Source of the DNA: Patagioenas fasciata
Lineage: Eukaryota > Chordata > Aves > Columbiformes > Columbidae
Direction of reading: 5' to 3'
Assembly (NCBI RefSeq): GCF_037038585.1
Contig: NC_092520.1
Span: 148,923,104 to 148,987,103, forward strand
Length of the DNA: 64,000 nucleotides
The first letter of the stretch is position 1; each line of letters opens with the position of its first letter. The notes beneath the pieces were generated by a model. It was not told the DNA's origin. It did no database searches and saw only the letters and a program-made list of their open reading frames with translations. Shown one piece after another: positions 26,701-38,400 of the stretch. The position numbers and the translations under genes are program-made.

Positions 26701-29541
26701 GTTTAACTACATTGGTTTTGAACACCTTCAGCTAAGTCAGTACAGGTACCTTGGCTAGAGCAATACCTCAGCATGACACAGAAGTATTACGCATGCATTT
26801 TCTGTGTTGTAGGTGGTAGATGCCAGGGCTGGACCCAGTCTTAAAACAACATTGAAACCAAAGAAAATGAAAACTCTATCTGGAAGCAGAATAAAGAGCA
26901 ATCAAATCAGCAAACTGCAAAAGGAATTCAAGCGGCACAGTAAGTAGATCCAAAGAGAATTCTGGCAATAAACTTTGGCCTCCCCTAATATAGCTTCCTG
27001 TTAACTGGCCAGGCTGAATCACCATCTAGATTCAACTATGTGCTCACACATTTGGGCACACTCTGTTTTCACAACCTCTCATCCTCCTCCTAGGGCTTGG
27101 GGAGGGGGTGGAATGAGGAGGAAGAGCTTGTGCGCAGGTTGGGCTGTGAGAGAGGGGTGGGGAAGTGTCAAGGTGGGAGTGGGGAGCCTGGCTTAAAAAT
27201 GTAGGTAGCTGTAGCTTATGCCCCACTCTTGAATGATGTGTCTCTGGAAAGAACTTCTTGGACAAGACCCTAATTGAAACTGAAGTTGGAAGAGGTTTCC
27301 CCCTGCCCTCAGTAATGCACTAATAGCCGTTTTCAGCACAGTTCTGTTGATACCACTGTCAGTGTTTTTATTCCATATGTGTTTTCAACCCAGGCTTTCT
27401 ATTTAGCCTAGATTTCCCTCCCTTTAAACTCCTACCATGTTTCCTCTGTACAGTTTCCTTACAGCTTCCTCTGCTGGTCTCGGTGATTTCTTTCCAGTAG
27501 CACTTAGACTCCTCAAATAGATTTGGATTCATAGCTTTCCAACAAAGCCATCTGCCAGTTATGCTCTAAATATATGTCAGTACTTTAGGTTTTTCCTCTA
27601 AAGCAAACCAGGTTTTTAACTGTTCCTTGACTTGGTCTTCTCTCTCTTTCAATTATCCTACCTGACCTGAAGGAAAAACTCTCCAAAGAATCAGTACAGG
27701 CCCTCACCCAAAGAGCTCATATCTCCTCATTCAATGTGCTGTAGTTAACCAAACAGTGCTACTGCATGTGCCAGAAACTGTAACTAAAAGGTAGGCTAGT
27801 ACACACTCTGTTATGGTTTGTGTCTGCACTGGAGTCCGTAGCTCATAGTGTCAATCCAGCAAGAGCTCAGTGCTGCCTAACCCATTGCACTAATGAGAAG
27901 AGTTTTGCAAGACTTTAACTGAATGGGTAAGAAAGGAGATTTACAGTGAGAGAGAACGTGCTAGGTGTGAAGCACAGATGCCCATCATCTTCAAGGATCT
28001 TCCAGTGATTCCAGAACAGGACTAGTATGTTGGCCAAAGCGTGGCCTGCACAGACCGTGTTTGAGAGCCAGGAACTGAAGCCTGATGATCCTGAACTTCT
28101 TTCCATCCCTCGTGTACAAGCACCCTCTCCAGTTCTGTGGTCTCTCTCTCAAATGCTGACAGTCTCTCTATTGGATCTGGCAGAGGCAAGTGAAAAATGG
28201 GTTGCTGTTACTAGTTTTTTCTTCTTAATTAAAAGCATTCTGTCTCTCTGTTCCAAATCTGCATGTGACAGTTTACAAGTCAGGAAGAGGACAAGTCATC
28301 GAATGCATGTCCTGATTGTTGCGTTTCTTCTTTCTCCTGCAGATTCCGATGCCCACAGCACCACTTCCAGTGCCTCCCCAGCTCAGTCGCCCTGTTACAG
28401 TAACCAGTCTGACGATGGCTCAGACACAGAGATGAGTGCTGGGTCCAGCAGAACACCAGTTTTTTCCTTTTTAGATCTCACATACTGGAAAAGGTAAATA
28501 GTGACAGAATATTCGCTCACTGCAGACAGCAATTTACATGCACGGTGCTGGATTCTGCTTCTTCAGGAATTTGCTGCTGCTGAACTTCAATTTGTTTTAA
28601 GGATATAATTTAAGTCGCAGAGTATTATACAGTATCTGCCTTTGGAAAGAAATGCCATGTGTTTAAGATATTTTCCCCAGTCTCCTTTCAGTTCCCTAAA
28701 AACTAATACAGTTGCTAGTTGCTGCAAAATATTTTTGCGTTTTTGGAAGTTACAGATAATATTCCTGACTGTTGTTATCTTATCTTAAAACTGTGCTCTG
28801 TAGACGTGATGCGTTACCAAGTACAATAGTGCTCTCAGCTTGCCAGCAAAACAGCATTTGATTTGGTTGACCTGTGATGATAGTAATTAAAAAAAAAAAG
28901 TCTGGAGTGGGCGGAAACCTACAAGATTTTCTGGGAGCTGATGAGCTTGTTATCTTTTATTGCTTGTTGTGACACAGTAATCCCTTGTTTAGCTAATTGC
29001 TCTCTTGAGATTGTTCTGACTTTGTTGCATCCTCTCAAATAGTGTTTGCAAGTGCACTGTATTCAAGGTTAGTTCAGCCCAGATAGTTGTCTGAAACTTC
29101 TGGGGAGCAAAATGGGAGACTTAGTTTTGTGCAGACGTGGGTTTGGCAGTGGGTTGTGTTTTGTTGTGTTGGTTGTTTTGTTTTGTTTTGTTTTGTTTTG
29201 TTTTCCCAAAGCAATGTGCATTTACAGACAGACTTTCTGAGCAACCTGTCCTCCCAGCCTCTGAGCTGGAGGCTCAGAAAAGTAGTGCCTTGGGTCAAAC
29301 GGATTTTTTTGCATTTTGTAAATTCTGTGTATTCTAAACACATAAACCGTCTGTCTCTCTCCCTGCCCTTTCTTCCAGGCAAAAGGTCTGCTGTGGCATT
29401 ATTTACAAAGGGCGTTTTGGGGAAGTCCTCATAGACACTCATCTCTTCAAACCTTGCTGTAGCAATAAAAAGTCTGCCACTGAAAAACCAGAACAAGAAG
29501 GACCACAATCTCCTGCAATCTCCACCCAGGAGGAGTGGTGA
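23780..29541 (+). CDS. SINHCAF: SINHCAF (FAM60A), SIN3-HDAC complex-associated factor, full coding region
   Basis: Joining 23,800-23,927, 25,731-25,830, 26,813-26,939, 28,343-28,493 and 29,379-29,541 gives 669 nt, that is 222 codons plus TGA. All four introns are GT-AG and every junction keeps frame. I recognise the protein from its start MFGFHKPKMYRS, through CNACVLLVKRW, to FSFLDLTYWKR and the end STQEEW. The human protein is about 221 residues by recall. It is a nuclear subunit of the SIN3-HDAC histone deacetylase corepressor, linked in the literature to cell-cycle, hypoxia and TGF-beta gene control. Cysteines at residues 16/19 and 53/56 (CCIC...CNAC) form a GATA-like zinc-binding pattern. 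Residues about 120-160 are Ser-rich and acidic. The feature start includes 20 nt of 5'UTR. Confidence 0.97.
23800..23927 (+). CDS. SINHCAF: SINHCAF coding exon 1 (residues 1-42, plus 2 nt)
   Basis: The acceptor is TTTTCACAG at 23,771-23,779 and the exon starts at 23,780. The ATG at 23,800 is preceded by GAGGAAAAG, which gives a purine at -3. It encodes the N-terminal zinc-ligand half (CCICRAK) up to NCF. The donor is TTTTGG|GTAAGA with GT at 23,928, phase 2. This start is chosen because it matches the conserved family N-terminus. Confidence 0.97.
25731..25830 (+). CDS. SINHCAF: SINHCAF coding exon 2 (residues 43-76)
   Basis: The acceptor TTTTCACCAG ends at 25,730 and the donor is AATCAC|GTTAGT. 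The exon encodes LHEARSGDICNACVLL and then the basic KRWKKLPAGSKKNW segment. It carries the second zinc-ligand pair, Cys53 and Cys56. A run of nine A residues at 25,812-25,820 spans the Ser-Lys-Lys-Asn codons. Confidence 0.97.
26813..26939 (+). CDS. SINHCAF: SINHCAF coding exon 3 (residues 77-118, plus 1 nt)
   Basis: The acceptor TGTGTTGTAG ends at 26,812 and the donor is GGCACA|GTAAGT. It encodes VVDARAGPSLKTTLKPKK and a Lys/Arg-rich tail, IKSNQISKLQKEFKRH. This is a basic region likely used for protein or nucleic-acid contacts (inference). It ends in phase 1, and the Asn codon is completed by the next exon. Confidence 0.97.
28343..28493 (+). CDS. SINHCAF: SINHCAF coding exon 4 (residues 119-168, plus 2 nt)
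   Basis: The acceptor CTCCTGCAG ends at 28,342 and the donor is GGAAAAG|GTAAAT. It encodes the Ser-rich SDAHSTTSSASPAQSPC stretch, the acidic DDGSDTEM stretch and the conserved TPVFSFLDLTYWKR motif. The low-complexity serine part suggests a disordered, possibly phosphorylated linker (inference). Confidence 0.97.
29175..29204 (+). repeat. (GTTTT)6 microsatellite in the last SINHCAF intron
   Basis: Six perfect GTTTT units lie about 175 bp upstream of the final coding exon. Confidence 0.95.
29379..29541 (+). CDS. SINHCAF: SINHCAF last coding exon (residues 169-222 and stop)
   Basis: The acceptor CTTTCTTCCAG ends at 29,378. The exon encodes QKVCCGIIYKGRFGEVLIDT and then the CCSN and Lys/Glu-rich tail ending STQEEW, followed by TGA at 29,539-29,541. 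The tail has one more residue than the human form I recall. It is the most divergent part of the protein. Confidence 0.97.
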
Positions 29542-31369
29542 CTTCCTTGGATAGCTGCAAAAGGTTATACAGATCCTCTTATTCTCTGGAAAAATACTAG
29601 AAAAGTGACTGTTCACTTTGGACATCTGCTATGCTGCCAAAAGACTATTCCCTAGAACTGTTTTGGGTTTTACTGCTACAATTCTACAAACTCCGAAGCC
29701 AGTTTGTATCATTCAGAAAGACTGTATATAATATTTAAGATGCTATGGAACACTTAGCAAAGCTGAATGCTGCTGCAAGGTTGTCTCATCTTCCCTCCCT
29801 CTTCCCCCCCACTCTGTTTGCTTCACAAGTGAATATGAGGACGGGGTTTTGTATATTAAAGTATATGTAGTTCATGTTTCTGTATTGAAAGAAGCAGTGG
29901 TTGTAAGGCATTTTTTAAGTTGGTTAGTAACCTCCCTTAAATCCCCAAGAAAATATTTCATTCTTAGACATGTATGAGTCAATAAGATGAACTAATGCAT
30001 AGAAATGTTATAAGTCACCTCTCTAGTTATATAAATATATATTTTTTGAAGGTGTGGAGATCTCACCCTATACTACTGACGTAAAAAAGACAAATATTTC
30101 ATCCCTCCTGTGTGACACTGACTGGTAAACTGCAGATGTCTCTACTACAAGCGTTAGTTATCAGAGAAGGCCCCCAACATGAAGTGCTCTTCAGAAGGGG
30201 TGGGAGAGCTCTCCTCCTTAGCTAAGGAGGAAGATTTACCTAAGAATTAACCATAGCGAAATGGGAGGCTACTTTAATTTTAACTCAGCAGCAGATACCC
30301 TGGGTTTCATGTAGTAACTGACTGGTGATCAGAGATGGACCAACAAAACACCTTGATGCCCAAGTTAGGTGTAGATGATGGCCAAAACTGAGTAACTGCT
30401 GTGTGTTAGCCCACTGCAGCTGAAATGTGACCACAGACCAGACTTCATGCTGGACCTAATATAAAACAAGCTCCTCATTCAGCAAATGAGACTCTACTCC
30501 AGGGACATAATCTGGTTGCAGCCTGGGGCCTGGATTCATGATTGCTTTTTTGGAACCCTTGCCCTGCAGTGCTTCTCTGTGTTTTGCTTTATTTTTGTTT
30601 GTTTGAACAACCACCAGATCAGTACTTTTGTGAATACTGAATATGAAAAAATCCTGTTAAGAATGGTGCTGTACTGAGTCGAGGCAGCTCTGTTTGCATA
30701 CGTGATAAATAGATGGTATTTCTTACATGGATTTCCAAAAAAATTTGTGTGCAAACCATTGTGATGCTCCTTCAAAACTCCACTTTACCTGTAGGGTGGA
30801 AGCAGCTTCCTGGAAGAAGGTGCTGCAGTTTTAGCTCCCAGTTTCTTCATGTTCCTTTTATGAAGGTTTAATTTCTGTAACTTGGGAATGCTGCTTTTTT
30901 TGTTGTTGTTTGTTTCTGATTGGGGGGGTGGGTAGGATTTTTTCTTACTCTTTTGGGGTATTCTGCAATGGATTGCTACAAGCTTTCCTTTTTGTGAGAG
31001 TCTTTGGCATAATACTGGGGTGGGTGGGGTTTAGGACTGGACTTCCATGTAATCTCACTTCCTGAGATGGGAATGCTTAGCAAATGAAAATATAGGTAGG
31101 GAAAGATAAGCAAGTTTTAAGAGGAGACTCTACCCTCAAAGGTTCTATTTCTTTTCTTTCTTCTTTTTTTAAACTTTTTTTTTGTCCTCTCCTGTTGGTT
31201 AATCCAACCTCTGGAGAGAAAGAACATCAGGGGAAACAGGGCTTTGACTTATCACAGCCTTGCAGCTTAGAGCTTTCATCGATCTTATTTTGCTGTTCCA
31301 AAACACTCTGAGATTCTGAAGGGAGGACAAAGCTGCCTACCTTGCTTTCATCTGCAACCAAATAGAAAA

Positions 31370-31425
31370 GACCTAGGTTGGAAAATACCTTTATGATCAT
31401 GGAGTCCAACCAGAGGTATAATGGA
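31370..31425 (-). mobile_element. CR1 LINE 3'-end fragment in the SINHCAF 3'UTR
   Basis: The stretch CCTAGGTTGGAAAATACC followed by ATCATGGAGTCCAACCA resembles the inverse of the avian CR1 3' tail (GGTTGGAAAAGACC...GAGTCCAACC in this orientation). It is short and diverged, so this is an old insertion. Confidence 0.6.
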
Positions 31426-31810
31426 TCCTTGCTTGTATAACAGCATAACCAGGTTGGTCATGTCTGATAAGGGCTTGAGCAAGAGTCCCAGCTGTTTTTG
31501 CAGACACCTGCTTCCATTTGAATTTGTGTTTTCAGCATCAGTAATTCTGTACACCTAAGGCTGCAGTATTGGTGGTAGGATGTGCTCTGATACGGATCAT
31601 CTCTTCTGTATTTATTTATTTATTGCTAGATTTCAACTGCCAACTGCTTCCCCTACTCCCTCCCACCTCTTCCATTCCCAGTAGTAACGCAAAATGAACT
31701 GTATGTAGTCATGCACTTTGTATTAATGTATTAGAAATCTATGGAACCTGTTTTGTACTTTTATACTGTTCAGACACTTGTAATCCAAACTTTTTTTTAC
31801 TAGGGTAATG

Positions 31811-31839
31811 AATAAATTTAGACTTATTTAGAAAATAAA
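31811..31839 (+). terminator. SINHCAF: SINHCAF polyadenylation signals
   Basis: Two AATAAA hexamers lie 23 bp apart, with a downstream T/G-rich CTCTGTTTATTTC element. They fit the end of the SINHCAF transcript. Confidence 0.75.
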
Positions 31840-31859
31840 CAACTTCTCTGTTTATTTCA

Positions 31860-33810
31860 ACTCTTTTCCATTAATTACTGTTTGAACTAGCCCAAGCAAC
31901 CCATGTTTCTATTTGAACAAGACTTCAAGATTTTTTTTTAGGGGGGCGAGATAATTCTCTTCCTGTTGAATTTGGAAAGAAGAGCAGAGCAAGGGAAGGA
32001 GATGGTGTTTATTATGATAGACAGCTGTCTCAGGGTAGAATCACAGAGCTTTCCCTTGGCACTGCTTGTGTGTCAGGCATTCCTTTGCAGGCGGTGGGTG
32101 GTGCTGACATGTGCTGTCCCCAGGGGCCTTGTTCTCCAGCTCACTGGCATTTAGCAAGGGGCAGCTGAAACAGCAGCCGCTGCAGATTTGGAGCTGACAG
32201 CATGTGGAAACACCGCTTTCCAGATCCAGTGGAGTTGGTGGAAGAGACTAGTGCTCTGCTGCTGTAGCTAGAATCCAGACTGTTTCTTCCCACGATGGGT
32301 GTAGTTGGCTGGATAAGCTCCAGCAGACCGGTGGGAGCAAGGTCTCTGGCAGGGGATGGCAGTGAGTAACTGAGTTCAGAAGAAGATGAGGCTGTTCCCT
32401 CATAATGGGGAAAACGTTGCAACCTTAAACATGGTGGTGTGTTGCCAAAGACTATTTTGAACTTCAATGTAGATGCTGATTTATTCCTGCTGATAATTCT
32501 GGCTGTTTTCTTATAAAGGGAGCACGATGATATCCAGAGATTCGTGTAGAAAACATTAAAGTGAAAGCTCTGCATAGATTGCAAGACCACATGATTTTAA
32601 TACAATAGCATCTATTTTGGACATATTTACATTATCTCCTGTAGGTGCATGATTTGGTTCACCTAAAAAGGTCTGTGTAAAGTCACTGAAGAGAAGCACA
32701 AAAAGGTGGTTTAAAGCAGGCAAACTTACTATGTATCCCACTCTGGAACTTAAACCCTTTTTCAAATAATATGTTCCTTTTCCTTCTCTCTTTTACACTG
32801 CTGCTGCACACTGGTGACTACAGGTACTGTTGAGGTAACCTCCAGGTGCTGAGAACATGTTGATGGACAGAGGGCCTTTTTTTTTGTGGGGCAGGTAATC
32901 TAAATGGAGGCTACAGCTGCGAAGGAGGAAGCTCCTGTGAGAACACTGGAGAGGCAGAACTTGCCATCTTCAGAACAACGTGGAATGAAATCAGGAGGCA
33001 AAATCCTGGGTAAAGCCTTCCTGTGCTTCACCTGAATCAGCTGTCACAATGACAAGTGTGACATGTGCTAAGATACCTTACACTGCGAGCATTGTGAAGA
33101 TGCTTTACAGAGCATTGTATTATACTCAAAAGATGAAGAAAAACAATGCATGTGGCAAGAAGGTATTTTGCTGGAGGTCACCAACGTACAGGGAGCAGAT
33201 CCACAGTTTCCAAAGCCTGAGCTGAGTGCCCAGTGCTGCTGGTGAGGAACACAAGGGCAGATTGTTTGCATTTTTAAGATGCTGCACGAAGAGTAATTTT
33301 ACTTTGATTTGTACGATGTGGAAATTTCTTTGTCTGTGACTTCTACAACACTGAACCTCTAAGCTGCTTTCTGAGCAGATGGCTGTGTGCCATCCACCCC
33401 CAGTCACTAAACAGTTACAACTCTTTTGAAGTCATATAAAAATCTGTTTTCAACATCATGTAAGAAAAAGAGAAACTCTGTCTAAAGGGTTCTTGCAGCA
33501 CATAATGTCATTTTTAGGTGGTCCAGATGAGGGGTAAGAGCAGTCTGCTGTGTATTCTGGAGACTCAGTCCTGTGATCGACAGCATCAGAGATGCAGCTC
33601 CTTTTTGGCTCTTGTTTTCTGTTCCCTTCCTATGGGAATCTGGCCACAAGGGGAAAAGGAAGCAAATGTCCAGGTCCCCTTTTTCAGACACTGGAAGTGA
33701 CACCAGGTAGACACTGCTGGCTTCCTCCATATAAACAGTCTACAGTAAACAAACACAAAACCTGTGCTCCCTTGCAGGATTATTACATTATAGGGGCTGT
33801 AAAGCTGTTG
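31860..33810. other. Intergenic sequence after SINHCAF
   Basis: Unique-looking sequence without a supported gene. The longest open frame is a minus-strand 149-codon ORF at 32,141-32,590, whose function I do not recognise and which is reported as a finding. No transposon is recognised here. Confidence 0.5.
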
Positions 33811-33811
33811 A

Positions 33812-34148
33812 GGTATCCCATCTAAGTACTTAAAAGGGGCCTATACAAAAGAAGGGGACAGACTTTTTAGCAGGGCCTGTTACAATAGAACAAGGAGTAA
33901 TGGTTTTAAACTAAAAGGGGAGATTCAGGCTGGACGTGAAGAAGAAATATTTTATAATGAGGGTGGTGAAACCCTGGCCTAGGTTGCCCAGAGAGGTGGT
34001 AGACGCCCCATCCCTGGAAACATTCAAGGCCAGGCTGGACGGGGCTCTGAGCAACCTGATCTAGTTGAAGATGTCCCTGCTCATGGCTGGGGGTTGGACT
34101 GGATGCCCTTGGAAGGTCCTTTCCAACCCCAAATTACCCTATGATCCC
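33812..34148 (+). mobile_element. CR1 LINE 3' fragment
   Basis: A 5'-truncated CR1 in sense orientation. CTTAAAAGGGGCCTATACA and AGGAGTAATGGTTTTAAACT lead into GCCCAGAGAGGTGGTAGA and the tail GGGTTGGACTGGATGCCC...TTTCCAACCCC, ending near CTATGATCCC. The tail differs from the other CR1 copies in the window, so it belongs to a different subfamily. Confidence 0.93.
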
Positions 34149-34844
34149 AGTGCGGTTATGTCCTATTCGTACCACAATTTTCTCCCAGCAAAGCTGCCAG
34201 TGCCTCTCACCTTCATGCTGTCTACAGCTTTTGATGAGGCCGTACACGCCCATGACTGGCAGCCACCTCACCTGGGCCTTGCTACGCCAAGTACGTGTCT
34301 GCTGGGAGCTCGTATTCGACTGGGTGAGAGTCTTGCGCAGCGGGCAGTGTGAGGGAGCAGGCCGGGCTGTGGGGGTGGTCAGTCAAAGGTGGAAACCAGT
34401 TGTTTCAGCTGTTGACAGACGGGCCCCCGCCATGAGGCACAACCAGACTGTCCGGGCTGCTGCTGCCAGCAGCGCCCATACAGGTTTTGCAGGCAGTGTC
34501 CCTTGCCTGGATGGCAGTCATGGCGTCTTTTGGCAGTACCCTCCTCAACTCAGGGGATGAAGCTTTAGTTGCCCTTGCTTGGTCATGGTCACTTTGCTCG
34601 TCAGGTGCTGGTAAGAGCTGATTGACCCAGTAGTATTTGGCTCTCCATAACTGCACCGGCACGGCCTACCAGCTCTGCTCTTCAGCCACAAAAAATAAGG
34701 AAAAAACTTCTCCTCCTTAGAGGAATGTGGAGCCTGTTTCTGAGGAGAGGTGGCTGGACAGAGCTCTGGGGACACAAGGAGTGAGAGCAAGAGGCCAAGG
34801 AAGATGCAGCATTGGAGACTTAGGCCACAAGGAGTTTCAGAGCA

Positions 34845-35402
34845 CTCGTATAAACAAGTGATTGTTCCCCTGTACTCAGCACTGATGAGGCTGCAACTTG
34901 AATCCTGTGTTCAGTTTTGGGCCCTTCACTATAAGAAAGCCATTGAGGTGCTGGAGAGAGTTCAGAGAAGAGCGATGAGGCTGGTGAGAGGTCTGGAGCA
35001 CAAGTCTGATGAGGAGCAGCTGAGGGAACTGGGGCTGTTTAGCCTGGAGAAAAGGAGGCTGAGGGGAGACCTTATCGCTGTCTACAACCACCTGAAAGGA
35101 GGTTGTAGCATGGAGGGGGTTGATCTCTTCTCCCATGTAGCAAGTGATAGGACAAGAGTAAATGGCCTCAAGTTGTGCAAGGGGAGGTTTAGATTGGATA
35201 TTAGGGAAAATGTATTCACCGAAAGGATTGTCAGGTATTGGAACAGGCTGCTCAGGGAAGTAGTTGAGTCATCATCCCCGGAGGTGTTTAAAAGAGAAAC
35301 AAATGAGGTTCTTAGGGACATGGTTTAGCACCAGTATTAGGTTAACGGTTGGACTTGATGATCTTGAGGGTCTCTTCCAACCAAAATGACTCTGTGACTC
35401 TT
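34845..35402 (+). mobile_element. CR1 LINE 3' fragment with open ORF2 C-terminus
   Basis: A 5'-truncated CR1. In frame to the TAG at 35,326-35,328 it encodes the C-terminal part of the CR1 reverse-transcriptase polyprotein ([44 protein letters not shown]) without stops or frameshifts. The 3' tail GGTTGGACTTGATGATCTTG...CTTCCAACC is followed by TGACTCTGTGACTCT octamers. It is a dead fragment with no endonuclease or RT catalytic core. Confidence 0.95.
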
Positions 35403-38400
35403 AGAGTACCAGCCTGGCTTGGAAAGGCTCTTCTATGGCCATAGGTAATATTGTCACACTTACATGTACACCTGTGGTGGCTATTAAGAAGCTCCAACAA
35501 CAGCTCCGGGGCTATAGGAGGTGCTTTTTGATTGCCTCAGTGATTATAGCTGGCATCAGCAGAATAAGGTGACTGTCCAGGTTCTAGTTTAATTGTTTGT
35601 TTGTATTCTCTTTTAATAATGCTCAGCTGTTCCTTATGTGGGTTTTACTGTGAGCATCATCATGGCTCCACGATGCTTGAGAAGCGGTAAAGAGGGAGCC
35701 GAAAGCATAATGAGCCTGGATAGTGCTCGGCACAGATCAAGGGCTGATCCCGGTTAGCCAGCATGATCTTGGACACCACAAGATGCTGACTGTTCAGTTG
35801 GGCTCAGTGTTGTATCCTCTGACTAACAGACGTGCAGGTGTTTGGAGTAGTGATAGGCAGGTCAGAAAGTCACCATGCCTTCTCAAGCATGTTCCTGTTG
35901 GCCTGGTCTTGTCTCTGTCCATCATCCCGCTCCTACTTCTAAAGAACTAGAACATGGTGAGGGGGTAAGGAAAAGAGCAGTGCTCCCAGTCTGTTGAAAA
36001 GATTGTGAAAAGCTTGTGTGGCAAGGAAGGCAGTGGCTGGGTATTTTCTCTGGATGACTTTAGCTGGCCTGTGTGATGGATATGGAGCAGCTTCTCCTTA
36101 CCTGCTGTCCATCTCTCCCTGTCACCTTCCCAGAGTTGCCTGGCACTTCTAGATGGCAACTTAAGGCAAAATAAAACAGGCTTAGAAACACTTTAAGGTG
36201 GGTGGGTGAGGGGTGGTGGTAGTGTTTTGTATGGAAATGGAGATGCCTATCATTAAATGCCTTCCTGAAGGGAGGGATATTAAATAATAGGTTGTTTCTC
36301 CACTGTAGAGAGGGACAGTAAAATTCCAGAGCTCACATCTCTGCAGACCCTTTGCTTGAGTATCATTTGTTGTCCTTTAAATGACCACTTAGAAACCAAG
36401 AAAAGTAAACCAGCTGAAACTTTCCAAACACCACTCCCCATGCCCTCCCTGCCCTGCTGGGCACAAGGACTCCCTCTCCTTGGGTTCTAAATTTTCCCTC
36501 CATTTTCGTTGCCCCAGGCATCTGCATGATTGCTCTTGGGTTGGCACCCTTGTCAGGCTGTTATCCTTCACATGGCACAAGTTGGGCAGCCTCTTCCTTC
36601 CCCTGGATGCCATTCCCTGATTGTCATCTGCCCAGGGGTAAGCTGTTGAAGAGGCTGGTGCCACTGCAGCATCCTTTGTCCCCTAACTACAATCTAGATT
36701 TTAATGTGTATGAGATGACAGATATATACAGATTTTTACTGATTTTTCTGAAAGTGGAGGGACCAGAGGCACTATTATAAAATAATTTTAAAATCCATTA
36801 TTTTTGAGAGTCCTCATCCAAAATTCCTGTACTGGAGCAAACCTTCTCCCCTGGCACCTTTACATCTAACTAGGAGGGAGGTCAAGAGTAAGAACACAGA
36901 AGCATTAGTATTATTATAGCATTGCCTGATAACACTTTCATTAAGGACCTCTCACATGTTTTCACATAAATTCTTATTTTCAGATTGTAAAACTCAGCTA
37001 TAAAGTTCACCTTCTTGCTGACACAAGGCACTTAAGGTTTAAGACTATCAGCACTTCAGTCAATCAAATTTCCAGCTAAAGCAAAGTCCTAAAAATCCTC
37101 CTACATATTCTAATTTGAAATTGCTTTTTTTTTACAGTCTCTGCATTTTAAAGTACAGAGTGGTTGAGTGAAATTGTTTATAATGTGCACACTCTATAGG
37201 TTTCCAAATTAAATGCAAATGAACAACTAGTATATTTGATTTGGTGTACCTTAGTTTTTTCCTTAAAGCAGGTCTAGTCCTGATGGGTGCTGAGGACCCA
37301 TCTAAAGTCCAGCTTATTGTTTTGAAGAGGAAAGGAATACTTTTTTAGCAGGGGCAGGGGATGGAGGTGGGACAGACAGCAGTATAGGGCTAGCACAAAA
37401 AAGTAATTGAGGAGCCATGGAAGAAAAAGTTCACTGACAAAAAATAGAATAATGTTTGCAGCTAGGTGAAAATCCATTGCCAGGCTGGGGTTTGCACACA
37501 AGTTCATAGCTAGAAGTAAACCCTCCCTGGCAAATTTTTCTGCTTCCCTCCCTCAAAAGCTCATATAGTGAAGTATATATAGCATCCCAAGCAAACAAGG
37601 ATTATGATAAGCATGTTTTGTTGACCTGCAAAGGAACTGAAGATGGAAGTAATTTGTCTAAAGGCAGAGCTCTGCAACATACATGTTTACTTGTAATGCT
37701 ATACTTAATTTATATGAAGGTCTCTCTCAGCTGTTCTAGGCTAGTTTACAGAATTAAAGGAGTATGTTACCTATGCATTGATTTTGAGGAACCTTACAAT
37801 ACCAAAGTGATACAAAGCACCCTTACTGTTCCGAGGGGTAGATTCTTTACTGCTAGAAAATAATTATCACAGAAAAATGCAAATCAGTAATTCACCCTGA
37901 AGTGGAGCACGGTTCAACACACTCTCACGCTTCCAGAGTGCAGAGATGGAAGCACCACAGGGTCTAGACTCCTCCCAGACAGTACACACACTAGTAAATG
38001 TGCTCCCCCAGCAGGCAACTAGCAAACCATCGAGCCCTGGAATATGGTACAGATTCAAAATACAGAAGTGATGGGCTTGGTTGTCAGCCAGCGTAAATTA
38101 GTGTCATTGTCTCATCCAAGCCAGGTGGCACCAACTGAAGATCTGGCCCACTAAAAGTAGTTAGAGACTGTCAGAGATGCAGAGAAATTACCGCTAGAAG
38201 AATCATTTAGCAGGGAAAGAAATTCAGCCCATGGTGCTCACATCTGTCTTTTCTCACTGCTGCCGGAGCGCCGTGTCGTGATTTGAGAGCTACAGCTATG
38301 CTCACAGAAATGCTGGCCCTGCAAGGCTGTGAGACTGGTGCTGTGCTTGGCCGTTCTCCATGGCAAAATAGGCCAGGGTCCCAACACTGCTGCAAGCTGG

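Larger units (their letters stand above)
29542..31855 (+). other. SINHCAF: SINHCAF 3'UTR
   Basis: The untranslated tail runs about 2.3 kb to two polyadenylation signals, AATAAA at 31,811-31,816 and AATAAA at 31,834-31,839, followed by T/G-rich sequence. It holds two Pumilio-type sites, TGTATATA at 29,723-29,730 and TGTATATT at 29,850-29,857. It also has an AU-rich element of overlapping ATTTA pentamers at 31,609-31,625 and a CR1 tail fragment near 31,370-31,425. The exact cleavage site is inferred. Confidence 0.75.

Noticed and set aside
28027-28497. A 156-codon ORF starting in an intron
   Set aside because: Only its 3' part (from 28,343) is coding. The rest is SINHCAF intron read through the acceptor.
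29087-29434. A 115-codon ORF across the last SINHCAF intron and exon
   Set aside because: It passes through a GTTTT microsatellite and reads the real exon in another frame.
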